A DNA stretch of 32,291 nt from Thiomargarita sp. (GTDB lineage Bacteria; Pseudomonadota; Gammaproteobacteria; Beggiatoales; Beggiatoaceae), in assembly GCA_020721045.1 (NCBI GenBank), contig DYNN01000027.1:1-32291 (forward strand), read 5' to 3'. A program made the position numbers and the translations under genes. The first letter of the stretch is position 1, and each line of letters opens with the position of its first letter. The notes beneath the pieces are model-generated. The model had not been told where the DNA came from. It made no database searches and saw only the letters and a list, made by a program, of their open reading frames with translations. This document shows positions 1 through 8,832 of this stretch, one piece after another.

Positions 1-40
1 GTACATATTATTACATACATTTAAATATATTCAAAGCAAT

Positions 41-1018
41 CTAGTTAAGCTCTTTGGTACGTTGTGCCACTTGTTTTTTTAGCGATAAAGACCATGCAAA
101 TGAAATTGCAAGCAAAGTTAAGAAAATGGCGGCTGCAAGAAAAATTACCTTTAAAATCAATCGCCAATCAATAGTTTTATGCTTTAATGCGCCAAACCAT
201 TTATCGTAAATTTGATCATATTGACCGGTGGCTTTAATGATATTTAAACCATCATTTAATAAAGTAACTAATTTGACATCTCCGTCCTTAACTGCAAAAC
301 AAAAAGCCCGCGTATAATCTTCAATTGGTGCGCCAATAGATTGAATATTATCTAATTTTTCATCTCTAATAATTAACAACCCCATCAATTTTGGCATTAA
401 TACATAATCATATTGACCTGATGCCAACATTTTCATGGCTTGCGGATTAGTGTCTGCTAAGATAATGTTTTCTATCGGTATTCCAATTCCTACAACATAA
501 TCATTAGCATTATCTGATCGTAAGACAATAACTTTTTTCTCTTTTAAATCAGTAAGCGTATGGAAATCTTTAAATTTTTCAACATCTTCTTTTCTAATAA
601 AAATTGAATCATAAACGATGGTATGCGGCATCGTAAAATCCATTTTTTCATCACGTTCTTCAGAATAACCCACCAATGGCAAAATATCGATTTCTTTATT
701 TTCTAAAGCCGCCCGCACTTCGCTCCAAGGACCCGTTTGAAAGCGAATATCTAATTTCATCACCTCAGCAACCGCTTTAATTAAATCAACACTATAACCG
801 TCTGCTTGTCCCTCTGGTGTGATCAAAGCAAAAGGAGGATAATCAAATTCACTTCCTACAATCAATTGTCGATCTGCTTGTTTGAAGCTTTCAGCAATAA
901 TTTTATCTGGATGTATAGGGATTTTATCAGTTTGCACTTCATCACTGATAACATGGCTACTCACAAACAATATAAACAAAAAAGACAAACTTAGCAGAGC
1001 GATATTGCGTTTTTTCAT
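41..1018 (-). CDS. Membrane-anchored periplasmic amino-acid-type solute-binding (SBP_bac_3) protein, probably a truncated sensor kinase
   Basis: The 325-residue product has a signal peptide or N-terminal anchor (residues about 1-26), a family-3 periplasmic binding fold (about 50-275, with IDILPLVGYSEERDEKMDFT typical of the family), one transmembrane segment (about 287-311), and then only a short basic/helical tail ending KKQVAQRTKELN. Free transport binding proteins lack a C-terminal membrane helix. In BvgS/EvgS-type sensors the same fold, helix and 'QVAQRTKEL' coiled coil lead into PAS, kinase or GGDEF domains. Here a TAG stop follows directly, and none of the three frames stays open through the remaining 40 bases. 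It therefore looks like the sensory front of a two-component or diguanylate-cyclase protein that lost its output, or a stand-alone sensor that signals through a partner. It lies 38 bp downstream of the hydrolase gene on the same strand. The domain call is firm; the truncation is an inference. Confidence 0.85.
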   Translation of the reverse strand: MKKRNIALLSLSFLFILFVSSHVISDEVQTDKIPIHPDKIIAESFKQADRQLIVGSEFDYPPFALITPEGQADGYSVDLIKAVAEVMKLDIRFQTGPWSEVRAALENKEIDILPLVGYSEERDEKMDFTMPHTIVYDSIFIRKEDVEKFKDFHTLTDLKEKKVIVLRSDNANDYVVGIGIPIENIILADTNPQAMKMLASGQYDYVLMPKLMGLLIIRDEKLDNIQSIGAPIEDYTRAFCFAVKDGDVKLVTLLNDGLNIIKATGQYDQIYDKWFGALKHKTIDWRLILKVIFLAAAIFLTLLAISFAWSLSLKKQVAQRTKELN

Positions 1019-1056
1019 GAAAATTTACCCTAGTTGATCGATTAAATAACAATTGG

Positions 1057-1911
1057 CTAATTTTTTAATAACCAATTTTTAATTACTTGAATTTGCTCAT
1101 TATCCATCAATGCGGGTGCATGTCCAACTTGCTTGAAGGTCACAACGTGCATCGTTGGCTGGATGGCTTGCATTTTGTCCACTGTATCAATACTCAATAA
1201 ATCAGAGTCTTCTCCCCTTAACAACAATACTGGACAAGTTACTTTTTTCCAAATTGCCCATAAATCCATGCTTTCTGTAATATTCTGAAAAGGCAGCGAA
1301 ATTCCAGGATCATAAGTCAAGATATAAGTGCCATTATCACTGATAGAAACACCGTATTTTGTGATATGCTGCCACTGAGTATCAGTCAGTTGACCAAAGG
1401 TTGAATAAGTTTGTCGAAAATATTGTTCTGCTTCAAATAAATTATTAAAACGTGGAAATAATTGTGCGGTTAAATAACTGCCAATACGCTTTAATGCCAT
1501 TTTGGGAATGAAAGCACCAATATCATTCAAAATTAGACGTTGGATAGGAGAATTACCCATTGCCGCAATTGACATACCAATGAGTCCACCCATCGAAGTA
1601 CCCAACCAATCAACCGATTTAAGCTTTAATTCTGTCAATAATGCCAACATATCACTGACATAGACAGAATAAGTATAATCGGCTGGATGTAACAACCATT
1701 CACTTTCACCACGTCCGGCAATATCTGGGCAGATAATCCGATAATGTGATTGTAATGCAGTTGCCAAAAAATCAAAATCACGGCTGTTGCGCGTTAAACC
1801 ATGCGCACATAACAACGTAGAAGTGTTTTCAAGATTGCCCCATTGGTGGTATACCATTTCGTGCGTATCGTGTGGATCAACACAGGTGAGCGTATTTGTT
1901 ATCATTGTCAT
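1057..1911 (-). CDS. Alpha/beta-fold hydrolase
   Basis: This 284-residue protein has the usual alpha/beta hydrolase landmarks. There is an oxyanion-side HG motif (LCAHGLTRNSRDF, about residues 35-47) and a nucleophile elbow GTSMGG with Ser106. An acidic residue lies in RGEDSDLL (about 232-239), and the catalytic His264 sits in VGHAPALM near the C terminus. It has no signal peptide, so it is probably cytosolic. The fold does not reveal the substrate; esterase, epoxide-hydrolase and C-C-bond hydrolase relatives look alike at this level. ATG codons occur at the first and third positions and either could be used. The gene lies between the LRR and binding-protein genes on the same strand with gaps of about 40 bp, so the three may be co-transcribed. 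Confidence 0.88.
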   Translation of the reverse strand: MTMITNTLTCVDPHDTHEMVYHQWGNLENTSTLLCAHGLTRNSRDFDFLATALQSHYRIICPDIAGRGESEWLLHPADYTYSVYVSDMLALLTELKLKSVDWLGTSMGGLIGMSIAAMGNSPIQRLILNDIGAFIPKMALKRIGSYLTAQLFPRFNNLFEAEQYFRQTYSTFGQLTDTQWQHITKYGVSISDNGTYILTYDPGISLPFQNITESMDLWAIWKKVTCPVLLLRGEDSDLLSIDTVDKMQAIQPTMHVVTFKQVGHAPALMDNEQIQVIKNWLLKN

Positions 1912-1952
1912 ATTGTGAGTTATCAGTCATATTATAGAAAATAAGTCGCTTT

Positions 1953-3050
1953 TTAAGGAAATAAACGCTTAAATAAACTTTTATTCTCTTTTTTAGAAAA
2001 AGTCTCGATATAATCTTGCCATCCAATCTCTATATCAGAAGTTACATCATGCGAAGTTAATAAATCACGTTGATTATTGCTTAAATGTAATTTTTGTAAA
2101 CCTTTCCAAGCTGTTACCTCTATGGGTAATGAGTTCAATGGATTAGCGGCTAGATATAAAACACGTAAAAATTCCCATGCCATAATTTCTTTTGGTAATA
2201 CTTCCAATTTATTTTTCATGACATTTAAAACTTGCAAATTTTTCCACTCATTCACTTCCAATGGAAGCGTAGTGAGTTGATTACTCATTAAATTTAAATC
2301 TTGTAAATTGTTCCACCCCTTACTTTCTTCTGGAATATCAGTTAATTGATTATAACTCAAATCTAATTTTTGTACATTTTTCCAATAAAATACTTCTTTT
2401 GGTAATTTATAAAGTTGGTTATAACTTAAATCCAAATGCTGCATAGTTTGCCAAGCTTGCACCCCTTTGGGCAACTCACTTAAACGATTATAGCTGAGAT
2501 AAACTTTTTGCAAATTATGCCAAGCAGAGATGTTTACTGGTAACGTATTCAATTGGTTATAGCTTAAATGTAACTTTTGTATGTGATGCCAAGCAACGAC
2601 TTCAACCGGTAAACCAATCAATTGGTTGCTACTCAAATCCAATTGTTGTAGATGGGTTAAGTAACCTATTTCAGGCGGCAAAGTCCTCAATTGGTTATTA
2701 CTTAAATGCAAATTTTGTAACGTTGTTAACGCACCGATTTCATTTGGCAACGTCACTAATTGGTTGTTACTTAAATTCAAAGACAGCAATTTTTTAAGTT
2801 GCGCAATTTCTCTAGGAATAACAGTAATTTTATTATTAACTAAGCGTAATGTTTGCAAATGTTCAAGTTGAAAAATGAGACTAGGAATTTCTTGCAACTC
2901 CATATCTGGTAAAGTCAAGCCAACTACTTGTTTATCAGCATTTAATAAATATCCTTTTGAAAAAGTAGTAATAACGATAGGAATTTCAAATATCCGTTTA
3001 CCAATGACCTGTTCCAATTGTTTAATTATTTCTAAATCATTTGTCGCCAT
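1953..3050 (-). CDS. Leucine-rich-repeat protein, typical LPxE 23-residue repeats
   Basis: After a unique N-terminal region of about 65 residues, the 365-residue protein has eleven to twelve consecutive 23-residue leucine-rich repeats of the form LxxLxxLxLSxNQLxxLPxE, followed by a basic tail ending SLFKRLFP. In the later eight or so repeats the first conserved Leu is replaced by Trp (WxxLQxLxLSYNQL), so these copies probably arose by recent internal duplication. It has no signal peptide or membrane segment, so it should be cytoplasmic and act as a protein-binding solenoid. LRR proteins of this type often sit beside Ras-like GTPases (Roc/COR or MglA types), but no GTPase is visible in this window. 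It is divergent from the PP2C phosphatase gene across a 217-bp intergenic region. Partner and function cannot be read from the sequence. Confidence 0.93.
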   Translation of the reverse strand: MATNDLEIIKQLEQVIGKRIFEIPIVITTFSKGYLLNADKQVVGLTLPDMELQEIPSLIFQLEHLQTLRLVNNKITVIPREIAQLKKLLSLNLSNNQLVTLPNEIGALTTLQNLHLSNNQLRTLPPEIGYLTHLQQLDLSSNQLIGLPVEVVAWHHIQKLHLSYNQLNTLPVNISAWHNLQKVYLSYNRLSELPKGVQAWQTMQHLDLSYNQLYKLPKEVFYWKNVQKLDLSYNQLTDIPEESKGWNNLQDLNLMSNQLTTLPLEVNEWKNLQVLNVMKNKLEVLPKEIMAWEFLRVLYLAANPLNSLPIEVTAWKGLQKLHLSNNQRDLLTSHDVTSDIEIGWQDYIETFSKKENKSLFKRLFP

Positions 3051-3267
3051 TTGTTTTCTCTAAATTTTAAAGTATTGATCATATCGTTCAAAAAACGCTA
3101 TTCTAACAAATTACAAATACATAAGCACAATAATTATGTGATAGTCGAGATAAGCAGCATTACAAAAAAAGTGTAGTTTTAGGTTAAAAATATGCGTAAA
3201 ATTAAGTGTAATAATTGGCTTTAATCGTAATCACATGTACTACTTTAAAAATAAAAGATAATTGACC

Positions 3268-4077
3268 ATGTTTGAAATCTATGCCCGTACTGAAATTGGC
3301 TTGATTCGTCCTGCCAATGAAGACCATATTTTGGTGGGACGTTTTATCAAAAATTATGGAGATATGCGGATATTTTTTAAAAACAATGATGATTTTCTAT
3401 ATGAACACGGTTTATTACTTGCGGTTGCAGATGGAATCGGTGGCGAATTAGGTGGCGCAATTGCCAGTTCTAATGCACTATGGACATTGGAACAATTGTT
3501 TTATCCAGCAAAAAAAAATGGTGAAATACAGCGAATACAATCTACACTAATTGAGGCAATTACCCAAGCAAATGTTATTTTATTGCAAAAAGGGGCAGAA
3601 CGACCAGAATTAGCGAGAATGGGTTGTACTTTAGCCGGCATTTGTTTGACTTTACAAGGTTTTTTAGTATTTAATTGTGGCGATAGTCGAGTTTATCGTT
3701 ATCGGCATCCACATTTGAAATTATTAACAGAAGATGACACAGTCACTCAAAATGCGGTGCGTAATGGCAAAATGACAATGGCAGAAGCAAGGCGTTCTGA
3801 ACAACGTCATCGCTTAACTAATTTTCTGGGTTATACTCATTTCTCTTGTAAAATCAATGAACATTTACTATTACGAGAACAAGATATTATTCTCATTTGT
3901 TCTGATGGTTTGCACGACCTTCTTAGTGATAAAGAAATTGAAGAAATTTTAGCCAACAAAGAAATAAGTTTACCTCATATGGGGCAACAATTAGCCAAGC
4001 AGGCGATTAAAAAAGGTGGATATGATAATATTTCTTTGATTTTAATTCAGTTAGATAATAGTGAGCAAAAATGGTAA
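3268..4077 (+). CDS. PP2C-family Ser/Thr protein phosphatase (Stp1/PppA-type)
   Basis: Single-domain soluble PP2C phosphatase of about 269 residues. Metal-binding and catalytic motifs appear in the expected order: the N-terminal RPANEDH, ADGIGGELGG (motif 2), NCGDSRVYR, CSDGLHDLLSD, and the C-terminal GGYDNISLILIQL with its metal-binding Asp. It should remove phosphate from Ser/Thr residues using two Mn/Mg ions. I prefer the ATG at 3268 over the TTG six bases upstream; neither has a strong ribosome binding site. No Hanks-type kinase lies nearby to act as its opponent. The next genes, 130-580 bp downstream on the same strand, are two Roadblock-domain proteins, so this may belong to a small GTPase or switch regulatory cluster (inference). 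Confidence 0.93.
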   Translation: MFEIYARTEIGLIRPANEDHILVGRFIKNYGDMRIFFKNNDDFLYEHGLLLAVADGIGGELGGAIASSNALWTLEQLFYPAKKNGEIQRIQSTLIEAITQANVILLQKGAERPELARMGCTLAGICLTLQGFLVFNCGDSRVYRYRHPHLKLLTEDDTVTQNAVRNGKMTMAEARRSEQRHRLTNFLGYTHFSCKINEHLLLREQDIILICSDGLHDLLSDKEIEEILANKEISLPHMGQQLAKQAIKKGGYDNISLILIQLDNSEQKW

Positions 4078-4136
4078 AGATTAAGTTTCAATAACTGCTC
4101 ATCTTAAAATATGTTATCTTTATGACAAATCGGTTG

Positions 4137-4142
4137 TATAAT
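4137..4142 (+). promoter_or_regulatory. Candidate -10 box ahead of the Roadblock gene pair
   Basis: A perfect TATAAT hexamer lies about 60 bp before the first Roadblock start, in a 126-bp AT-rich gap. At 17-bp spacing the -35 position reads TTATCT, a poor match, so this is only a tentative sigma-70-type promoter. Confidence 0.3.
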
Positions 4143-4203
4143 AAAGTTAAAATATGATTTTCATTAATCTAGGAATTGTAGCGTTATCATTTAGCTTGAA
4201 ACT

Positions 4204-4611
4204 ATGAACACTAATCAAATATGTGAAGAAATTGTTAACAGCGTGCCTTTTGCTTTAGGATGTGCTGTTGTTGACTTGGACAGCGGTTTACTGTTGGGCG
4301 TATCTCATAAAGTCCCTTATTTTACCCAATCTTACTTAGACGCTGCTGCTGCCGCTGCAGTTGATATGTTTCACGGTAAAACAGTCAGCATTGTTGAACA
4401 AATGTTATCCAATATACGTGGCAGCAGTGTTTCAAAAATAATCAAAGAAATTCAATTAGCTAGCGATAATACTTACCACTTTATGGCAGTTATCCCAGAA
4501 AAGCCTAGCTCAATGGTCGTGCTTATTACCACAAGACAAGCAAATTTAGGTATGGGCTGGTCTACCGTGCGAACAGCATTGCCAAAACTAGAACCCTTGT
4601 GTCATAAATAA
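4204..4611 (+). CDS. Roadblock/LC7-domain-like small protein, copy 1
   Basis: This 135-residue soluble protein has the layout of a Roadblock/LC7 (MglB-like) fold: an N-terminal helix, a strand pair around ALGCAVVDLDSGLLLGVSH, a long helix through an Ala-rich stretch (LDAAAAAAVDMFHG), and C-terminal strands (TYHFMAVIPEKPSSMVVLIT). In bacteria such proteins typically dimerise and regulate Ras-like GTPases of the MglA type. No GTPase gene is visible in the window. A very similar gene follows 45 bp downstream. Conservation between the copies is strongest in the core (residues 17-56) and at the C terminus (NLGMGW) and weakest in the loop around residues 68-88, which probably forms a variable partner surface. 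The domain family is recognised from pattern only. Confidence 0.72.
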   Translation: MNTNQICEEIVNSVPFALGCAVVDLDSGLLLGVSHKVPYFTQSYLDAAAAAAVDMFHGKTVSIVEQMLSNIRGSSVSKIIKEIQLASDNTYHFMAVIPEKPSSMVVLITTRQANLGMGWSTVRTALPKLEPLCHK

Positions 4612-4656
4612 ATTAAATAAAGCACTACCAGACAACCTTATCTTACAGGAGAAAAT

Positions 4657-5061
4657 ATGGATATTAATCAAATTTGTGGCGACATCGTACGTGGTGTTGA
4701 TTCAGCGTTAGGCTGTGCAGTCGTTGATTTAAGTAGTGGCTTACTATTGGGTGTATCACATAATGTTCCTTATTTTACTCAATCTTATTTAGACGCGGTG
4801 GCAGCGGCGGCTGTTGATATGTTCCGCGGGCGTACTGTTAGCGCAGTAGAAGACATGATTGGCAATATGCGTGGAAACACCAAAAAGAACCTGCTCAAAG
4901 AAGTGCAAATGACCACAGAAAATACTTATCACTTTATGATGGTTGTCCCAGAAAAACCTAATGCCCTAGTTGTGTTAATTACCAGTAAACGTGCAAATCT
5001 TGGTATGGGTTGGTCCTCTGTTCGTATGGCTGTACCAAAATTAACCCCGTTGTGCCCTTAA
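4657..5061 (+). CDS. Roadblock/LC7-domain-like small protein, copy 2
   Basis: The 134-residue product is a tandem paralogue of the preceding gene, about two-thirds identical by eye and collinear along its full length, so it arose by local gene duplication. It has its own good ribosome binding site (ACAGGAGAA just before the ATG). The two proteins could form a heterodimer. Divergence lies mainly around residues 8-16 and 63-88, while GCAVVDL, SGLLLGVSH and VPYFTQSYLDA are retained. Like copy 1 it has no membrane segment or signal peptide. The specific role is unknown; regulating a Ras-like GTPase encoded elsewhere is the obvious family-based hypothesis. Confidence 0.72.
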   Translation: MDINQICGDIVRGVDSALGCAVVDLSSGLLLGVSHNVPYFTQSYLDAVAAAAVDMFRGRTVSAVEDMIGNMRGNTKKNLLKEVQMTTENTYHFMMVVPEKPNALVVLITSKRANLGMGWSSVRMAVPKLTPLCP

Positions 5062-5086
5062 TTACACTAGCAAAAATATTGATATT

Positions 5087-5110
5087 GGGTGTAGCTTTAC
5101 TTGTACACCC
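5087..5110 (+). terminator. Hairpin after the Roadblock pair, possible terminator
   Basis: An inverted repeat GGGTGTA (5087-5093) / TACACCC (5104-5110), with a 10-nt loop, lies 25 bp after the second Roadblock stop. There is no T-run downstream, so it is either a weak terminator or a decayed copy of the GGGTGCAT-type repeat seen at 18537 and 20285. Confidence 0.35.
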
Positions 5111-5151
5111 TATTGAATTTAAACAAGTAAGTTATATCAAACAGAGGATTT

Positions 5152-5538
5152 ATGGCATATCGTATTCCTATTCCAACAGATATTAAATTACATCAAAAAT
5201 CACATATATTAGAAGTTACTTTTGATACCAAAGAAGAATTTTCTTTCACTTGTGAATATTTGCGCGTTTATTCGCCTTCTGCTGAAGTACGCGGTCATTC
5301 GCCTGATCAAGAAGTATTGCAAATTGGCAAAGCAGATGTGAATATTGAGCAAATCGAATCAGTTGGCACTTACGCCATTCGTTTATTATTTGATGATGGG
5401 CATGATACGGGCATATATTCATGGGAATGGCTATATTACTTGGGTCAAAATCAGGCGCGGTTGTGGAATGAATATTTGGATAAACTCGAAAAAGCGGGTG
5501 CAAAACGCGCTCCGAGTGGAATTCCATTAACTAATTGA
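5152..5538 (+). CDS. DUF971 domain protein (gamma-butyrobetaine-hydroxylase-like N-terminal domain)
   Basis: The 128-residue protein matches the compact DUF971 family pattern: an N-terminal 'IKLHQKSHILEVTF' strand pair, a central LRVYSPSAEVRGHSPDQ segment, and GTYAIRLLFDDGHDTGIYSWEWLYYLG. The same small domain occurs at the N terminus of gamma-butyrobetaine hydroxylases and fused to Mrp/ApbC ATPases. As a free protein in proteobacteria its function is not established; an iron-sulfur-related role has been suggested for the family. It starts with a clear ribosome binding site (CAGAGGA) and is convergent with rodA, whose stop is only 34 bp away. There is no signal peptide, so it should be cytosolic. 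The family call is good; the function is open. Confidence 0.85.
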   Translation: MAYRIPIPTDIKLHQKSHILEVTFDTKEEFSFTCEYLRVYSPSAEVRGHSPDQEVLQIGKADVNIEQIESVGTYAIRLLFDDGHDTGIYSWEWLYYLGQNQARLWNEYLDKLEKAGAKRAPSGIPLTN

Positions 5539-5572
5539 TACTCATGTGATTCCTTCCACATTTTCGGAAAAT

Positions 5573-6667
5573 TTAGTTTGATAGTAAAGGGCGATGAATA
5601 TGAACCGCCATGAGCAGACCAAAGCTTGCCATCAACGTAACAATCGAAGTTCCTCCATAACTGATTAATGGTAGTGGTACGCCTACAACGGGTAGGATAC
5701 CGCTGACCATGCCCATGTTAACCATGATATAAACGAAAAAGGTCAATATGATACTGCCGGCTAATAACCGTGAAAAAGTGCCTTGTGCTTGCAAAGCAAT
5801 GTAAGTGCCGCGTGTTAGGATAAACATATAGATAGAGAGCAATAGCAACACGCCTAATAAGCCAAACTCTTCACTGAGAACGGCAAAAATAAAATCAGTT
5901 GAACGCTCAGGTAAAAACTCTAAATGAGACTGAGTACCGTTGAGCCAACCTTTACCATAGAGACCACCAGAACCTATTGCTATTTTTGATTGAATAATGT
6001 GATAACCAGAGGTAGAAGCGTTCTTTTCTGGATCAAATAAAGTCAATACCCGAGTTTTTTGATAATCGTGCATAAATTGCCATAAAACCCATAAAGCAAC
6101 TGGCGTGAGCGCGACCACCTTAATAATTAACTGCCACTGCAAACCCGCGAGAAATAAAACAAATATACCCGATGCTGCTATAAGAATTGCAGTCCCTAAA
6201 TCAGGTTGTTTAGCGATTAAAAGAACAGGTAACACTATGAGCATTAAAGCAATCGACAAGCGAGTATAGTTCGGAGGAAGCGGCTTATCAGCCAAATACC
6301 ATATCACCATCAAAGGGACAGTCAACTTCATCAATTCTGAAGGTTGAAAACGAACGACACCGAGGTCAAGCCAACGTTGAGAACCCTTACTAATTTCACC
6401 TATCGCTAAAACAGCGAACAAAAGAAGAACGCCTACTAAATAAACCCAAGGAATCCATTGTTTTAAGTGTTGTATACGGATTTGTGCGAGCACTATCATA
6501 AGAGTAAATCCGATAGCGATACGTACCACTTGCCTAATGATTAAATCCCAATCTTGCCCACCTGCGCTGTATAGTACGATCAGCCCTACACCGCTCAATA
6601 ATAGCAATCCTGATAATAAGGGAGAATCTAAAAAAATGTAATGACTATTGTTCCAATTCGTTTTCAT
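5573..6667 (-). CDS. mrdB: Rod-shape determining SEDS glycosyltransferase RodA
   Basis: RodA polymerises lipid II into glycan strands for cylindrical wall growth together with PBP2. The 364-residue product is close to E. coli RodA in length and carries about ten hydrophobic segments. Family signatures visible are LDLGVVRFQPSELMKL (the catalytic-face segment), KQPDLGTAILI, LPERSTDFIFAVLSEEFG and the C-terminal GMVSGILPVVGVPLPLISYGGTS. Its start overlaps the end of mrdA by 23 bp on the same strand, so the two are translationally coupled, as expected for partners in the elongasome. The gene ends 34 bp from the convergent DUF971 gene with no strong terminator in between. Presence of the pair indicates a rod-shaped or filamentous cell that elongates along its side wall. 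Confidence 0.97.
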   Translation of the reverse strand: MKTNWNNSHYIFLDSPLLSGLLLLSGVGLIVLYSAGGQDWDLIIRQVVRIAIGFTLMIVLAQIRIQHLKQWIPWVYLVGVLLLFAVLAIGEISKGSQRWLDLGVVRFQPSELMKLTVPLMVIWYLADKPLPPNYTRLSIALMLIVLPVLLIAKQPDLGTAILIAASGIFVLFLAGLQWQLIIKVVALTPVALWVLWQFMHDYQKTRVLTLFDPEKNASTSGYHIIQSKIAIGSGGLYGKGWLNGTQSHLEFLPERSTDFIFAVLSEEFGLLGVLLLLSIYMFILTRGTYIALQAQGTFSRLLAGSIILTFFVYIMVNMGMVSGILPVVGVPLPLISYGGTSIVTLMASFGLLMAVHIHRPLLSN

Positions 6668-8552
6668 AAGCGGGCGGCGTTTGGTATTTGGTTAGAGGTG
6701 TTTTGGGTAATAAATAAGCATCCATCACTTTTTTTGCTATAGGTGCCGCAGTACGACCGCCGCTGCCGCCATTTTCAATGATAACAGCAACAGCTATTTG
6801 AGGATTTGATAACGGAGCGAAAGCGATAAACAACGCGTGATCATGATTTTTTTTAGAAAGTTTATTCGCATTATAACTTTCTTCCTGCTTAATACTGACC
6901 ACCTGCGCGGTACCGGTTTTACCTGCAAAGCGATAACGTGAACGTCGACCTATATGTTTAGCTGTACCACGCCCGTTATGTACCACAGCCTCCATACCAG
7001 AAATTGCTATATCCCAAAAATGCTGTTGTTTTAAAACAATGGGCGGTTGAGGTGTTGTAACGACAGTTTTCATCTCGCCAGTATCTGGATTATCCAAGGC
7101 AAAAGCGAGTCGCGGCTCTTTATATTGACCACGATTAGCTAAAGTAGCAGTGGCGACAGCAAGTTGTAAAGGTGTTGCTAAAGAAAAACCTTGACCAATA
7201 CCCGTAATCACAGTATCGCCGGCATACCACTCACGCTTACGTGTGCGAAGTTTCCATTCACGTGAAGGCATCAAACCAGTCAGTTCTCCGCTGAGATCAA
7301 TACCAGTTTTTTGACCAAACTTAAAGCGAGTCATAAACTCATGTAAACGATCTATACCTAAATCGTGAGCAATATCATAAAAATAAACATCACAAGACTG
7401 CTCAATTGCATGATAAAGATTCATACTACCATGACCACTTTTTTTCCAATCCCGATATTTATGTTCTTGCCCCTTAAGTCGATACCACCCACGACACCAA
7501 GTAGAACTATGTTCTGCACGAACGCCGTACTCTAAACCCGCCAAACCAACAAACGCCTTCACAGTTGAACCAGGCGGATATTGACCACGGATAGCGCGAT
7601 TAAATAAAGGACGGGCTTGAGAATCTCGTAAAGAAGCATAATCTTTAGAACTAATACCTTGAACGAACAAATTAGGATCGTAACCCGGTGTGCTCACCAT
7701 AGCTAAAACAGCGCCGGTTTCAGGCTCAATCGCGACAACTGAAGCGTGCTCATTTTTTACCAACTCCTCAATATAAGCCTGCAAAGCCATATCCACATTC
7801 AAATAAAGATTCTGACCAGAAACAGCGGGTTTTCTTTCTAAAATACGCAATATGCGCCCCTGAACATTAGACTCAACATGCTGAAAACCGGCTTGACCGT
7901 GAAGTTCAGGCTCATAAAATTTTTCAATACCTATTTTTCCTATATAATTACTGCCATGATAATTAACAGGGTCTATCTCCTTCAATTCCTGCTCATTAAT
8001 TCGACCGACATAACCAACCACATGAACACCTGTCGCGCCCAGAGGATAATATCGAGTTAACTCAGAAGAAATATCTAATCCAGGAAATCGGTGACGTTGC
8101 ACAGAAAAACGTGCGACCTCGTCCTCATTCAAATTAAATCGCAGTGGGATAGCTTCAAAAGAACGTTTTTGCTTAAGAAGTTTCATAAAACGAGCTACAT
8201 CATCTTCACTTAAAGGAATAACCTTATTCAACTGTGAAAGCATATGTTTAATATTATTTACCTTTTCAGGCACAACTTGCAAACTATAAGCGATACGATT
8301 TCCAGCTAATAACACACCACGTCTATCATAAATGAGACCACGTGTTGGAGGTAATGGGAGGACTTTTATGTAATTATTCTCTGATAGCTTAGTGTAATTA
8401 CTGTGGTTAATAATTTGGAGAATGTATAACCGTGTGACTATAACTGCTATTCCAATTAACATGCAAAACCATGCAATAATAATTCTATTTTTGAATATTT
8501 TAGCTTCATTAACAGTGTCTTTTAGTATAAATCGTGGACGTTTTTGCAACAT
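6645..8552 (-). CDS. mrdA: Penicillin-binding protein 2 (elongation-specific transpeptidase)
   Basis: PBP2 cross-links peptide stems during cell elongation as the transpeptidase partner of RodA. The 635-residue protein has one N-terminal membrane anchor (about residues 25-45), a dimerisation/pedestal region, and a C-terminal transpeptidase domain. Active-site motifs are STVK with nucleophile Ser329 and Lys332, SCD (the SxN-type motif in the PBP2 form) and KTGTAQ. Ser329 is almost the same position as the E. coli PBP2 nucleophile (Ser330). The segments PPTRGLIYDRRGVLLAGN and ATGVHVVGYVGRI are typical of the family. The mreBCD genes that often precede this pair are not in the window. Upstream is a 280-bp gap to a divergent gene. 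Confidence 0.97.
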   Translation of the reverse strand: MLQKRPRFILKDTVNEAKIFKNRIIIAWFCMLIGIAVIVTRLYILQIINHSNYTKLSENNYIKVLPLPPTRGLIYDRRGVLLAGNRIAYSLQVVPEKVNNIKHMLSQLNKVIPLSEDDVARFMKLLKQKRSFEAIPLRFNLNEDEVARFSVQRHRFPGLDISSELTRYYPLGATGVHVVGYVGRINEQELKEIDPVNYHGSNYIGKIGIEKFYEPELHGQAGFQHVESNVQGRILRILERKPAVSGQNLYLNVDMALQAYIEELVKNEHASVVAIEPETGAVLAMVSTPGYDPNLFVQGISSKDYASLRDSQARPLFNRAIRGQYPPGSTVKAFVGLAGLEYGVRAEHSSTWCRGWYRLKGQEHKYRDWKKSGHGSMNLYHAIEQSCDVYFYDIAHDLGIDRLHEFMTRFKFGQKTGIDLSGELTGLMPSREWKLRTRKREWYAGDTVITGIGQGFSLATPLQLAVATATLANRGQYKEPRLAFALDNPDTGEMKTVVTTPQPPIVLKQQHFWDIAISGMEAVVHNGRGTAKHIGRRSRYRFAGKTGTAQVVSIKQEESYNANKLSKKNHDHALFIAFAPLSNPQIAVAVIIENGGSGGRTAAPIAKKVMDAYLLPKTPLTKYQTPPAYENELEQ

Positions 8553-8832
8553 GGGTTTCCTGTTATTTTGTGTTGCTTCTATATAGTGGTAATGAGATTT
8601 ACATTATTTTCCATTATACACTGAAGTTACGCAATCCACGTAATTTACCTGTAGAAACATGGGCTAGTAACAAACTTACAAATCACAAAGTGTCACGATT
8701 AAAGTATATCTACTATTAATAATTCATCTATTTATTTGATGATATATGCCAAGAAAAATAAAATTTAGTTGGACTTTGTATGATAAAATCATTAAAATAA
8801 ACAACTTAGTATGAATTTGATTAAGGAGATAA

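Noticed and set aside
5539-5572. Rho-independent terminator between DUF971 and rodA
   Set aside because: The ATTTT/AAAAT hairpin has a 3-nt loop and no G-C pairs, too weak to call.
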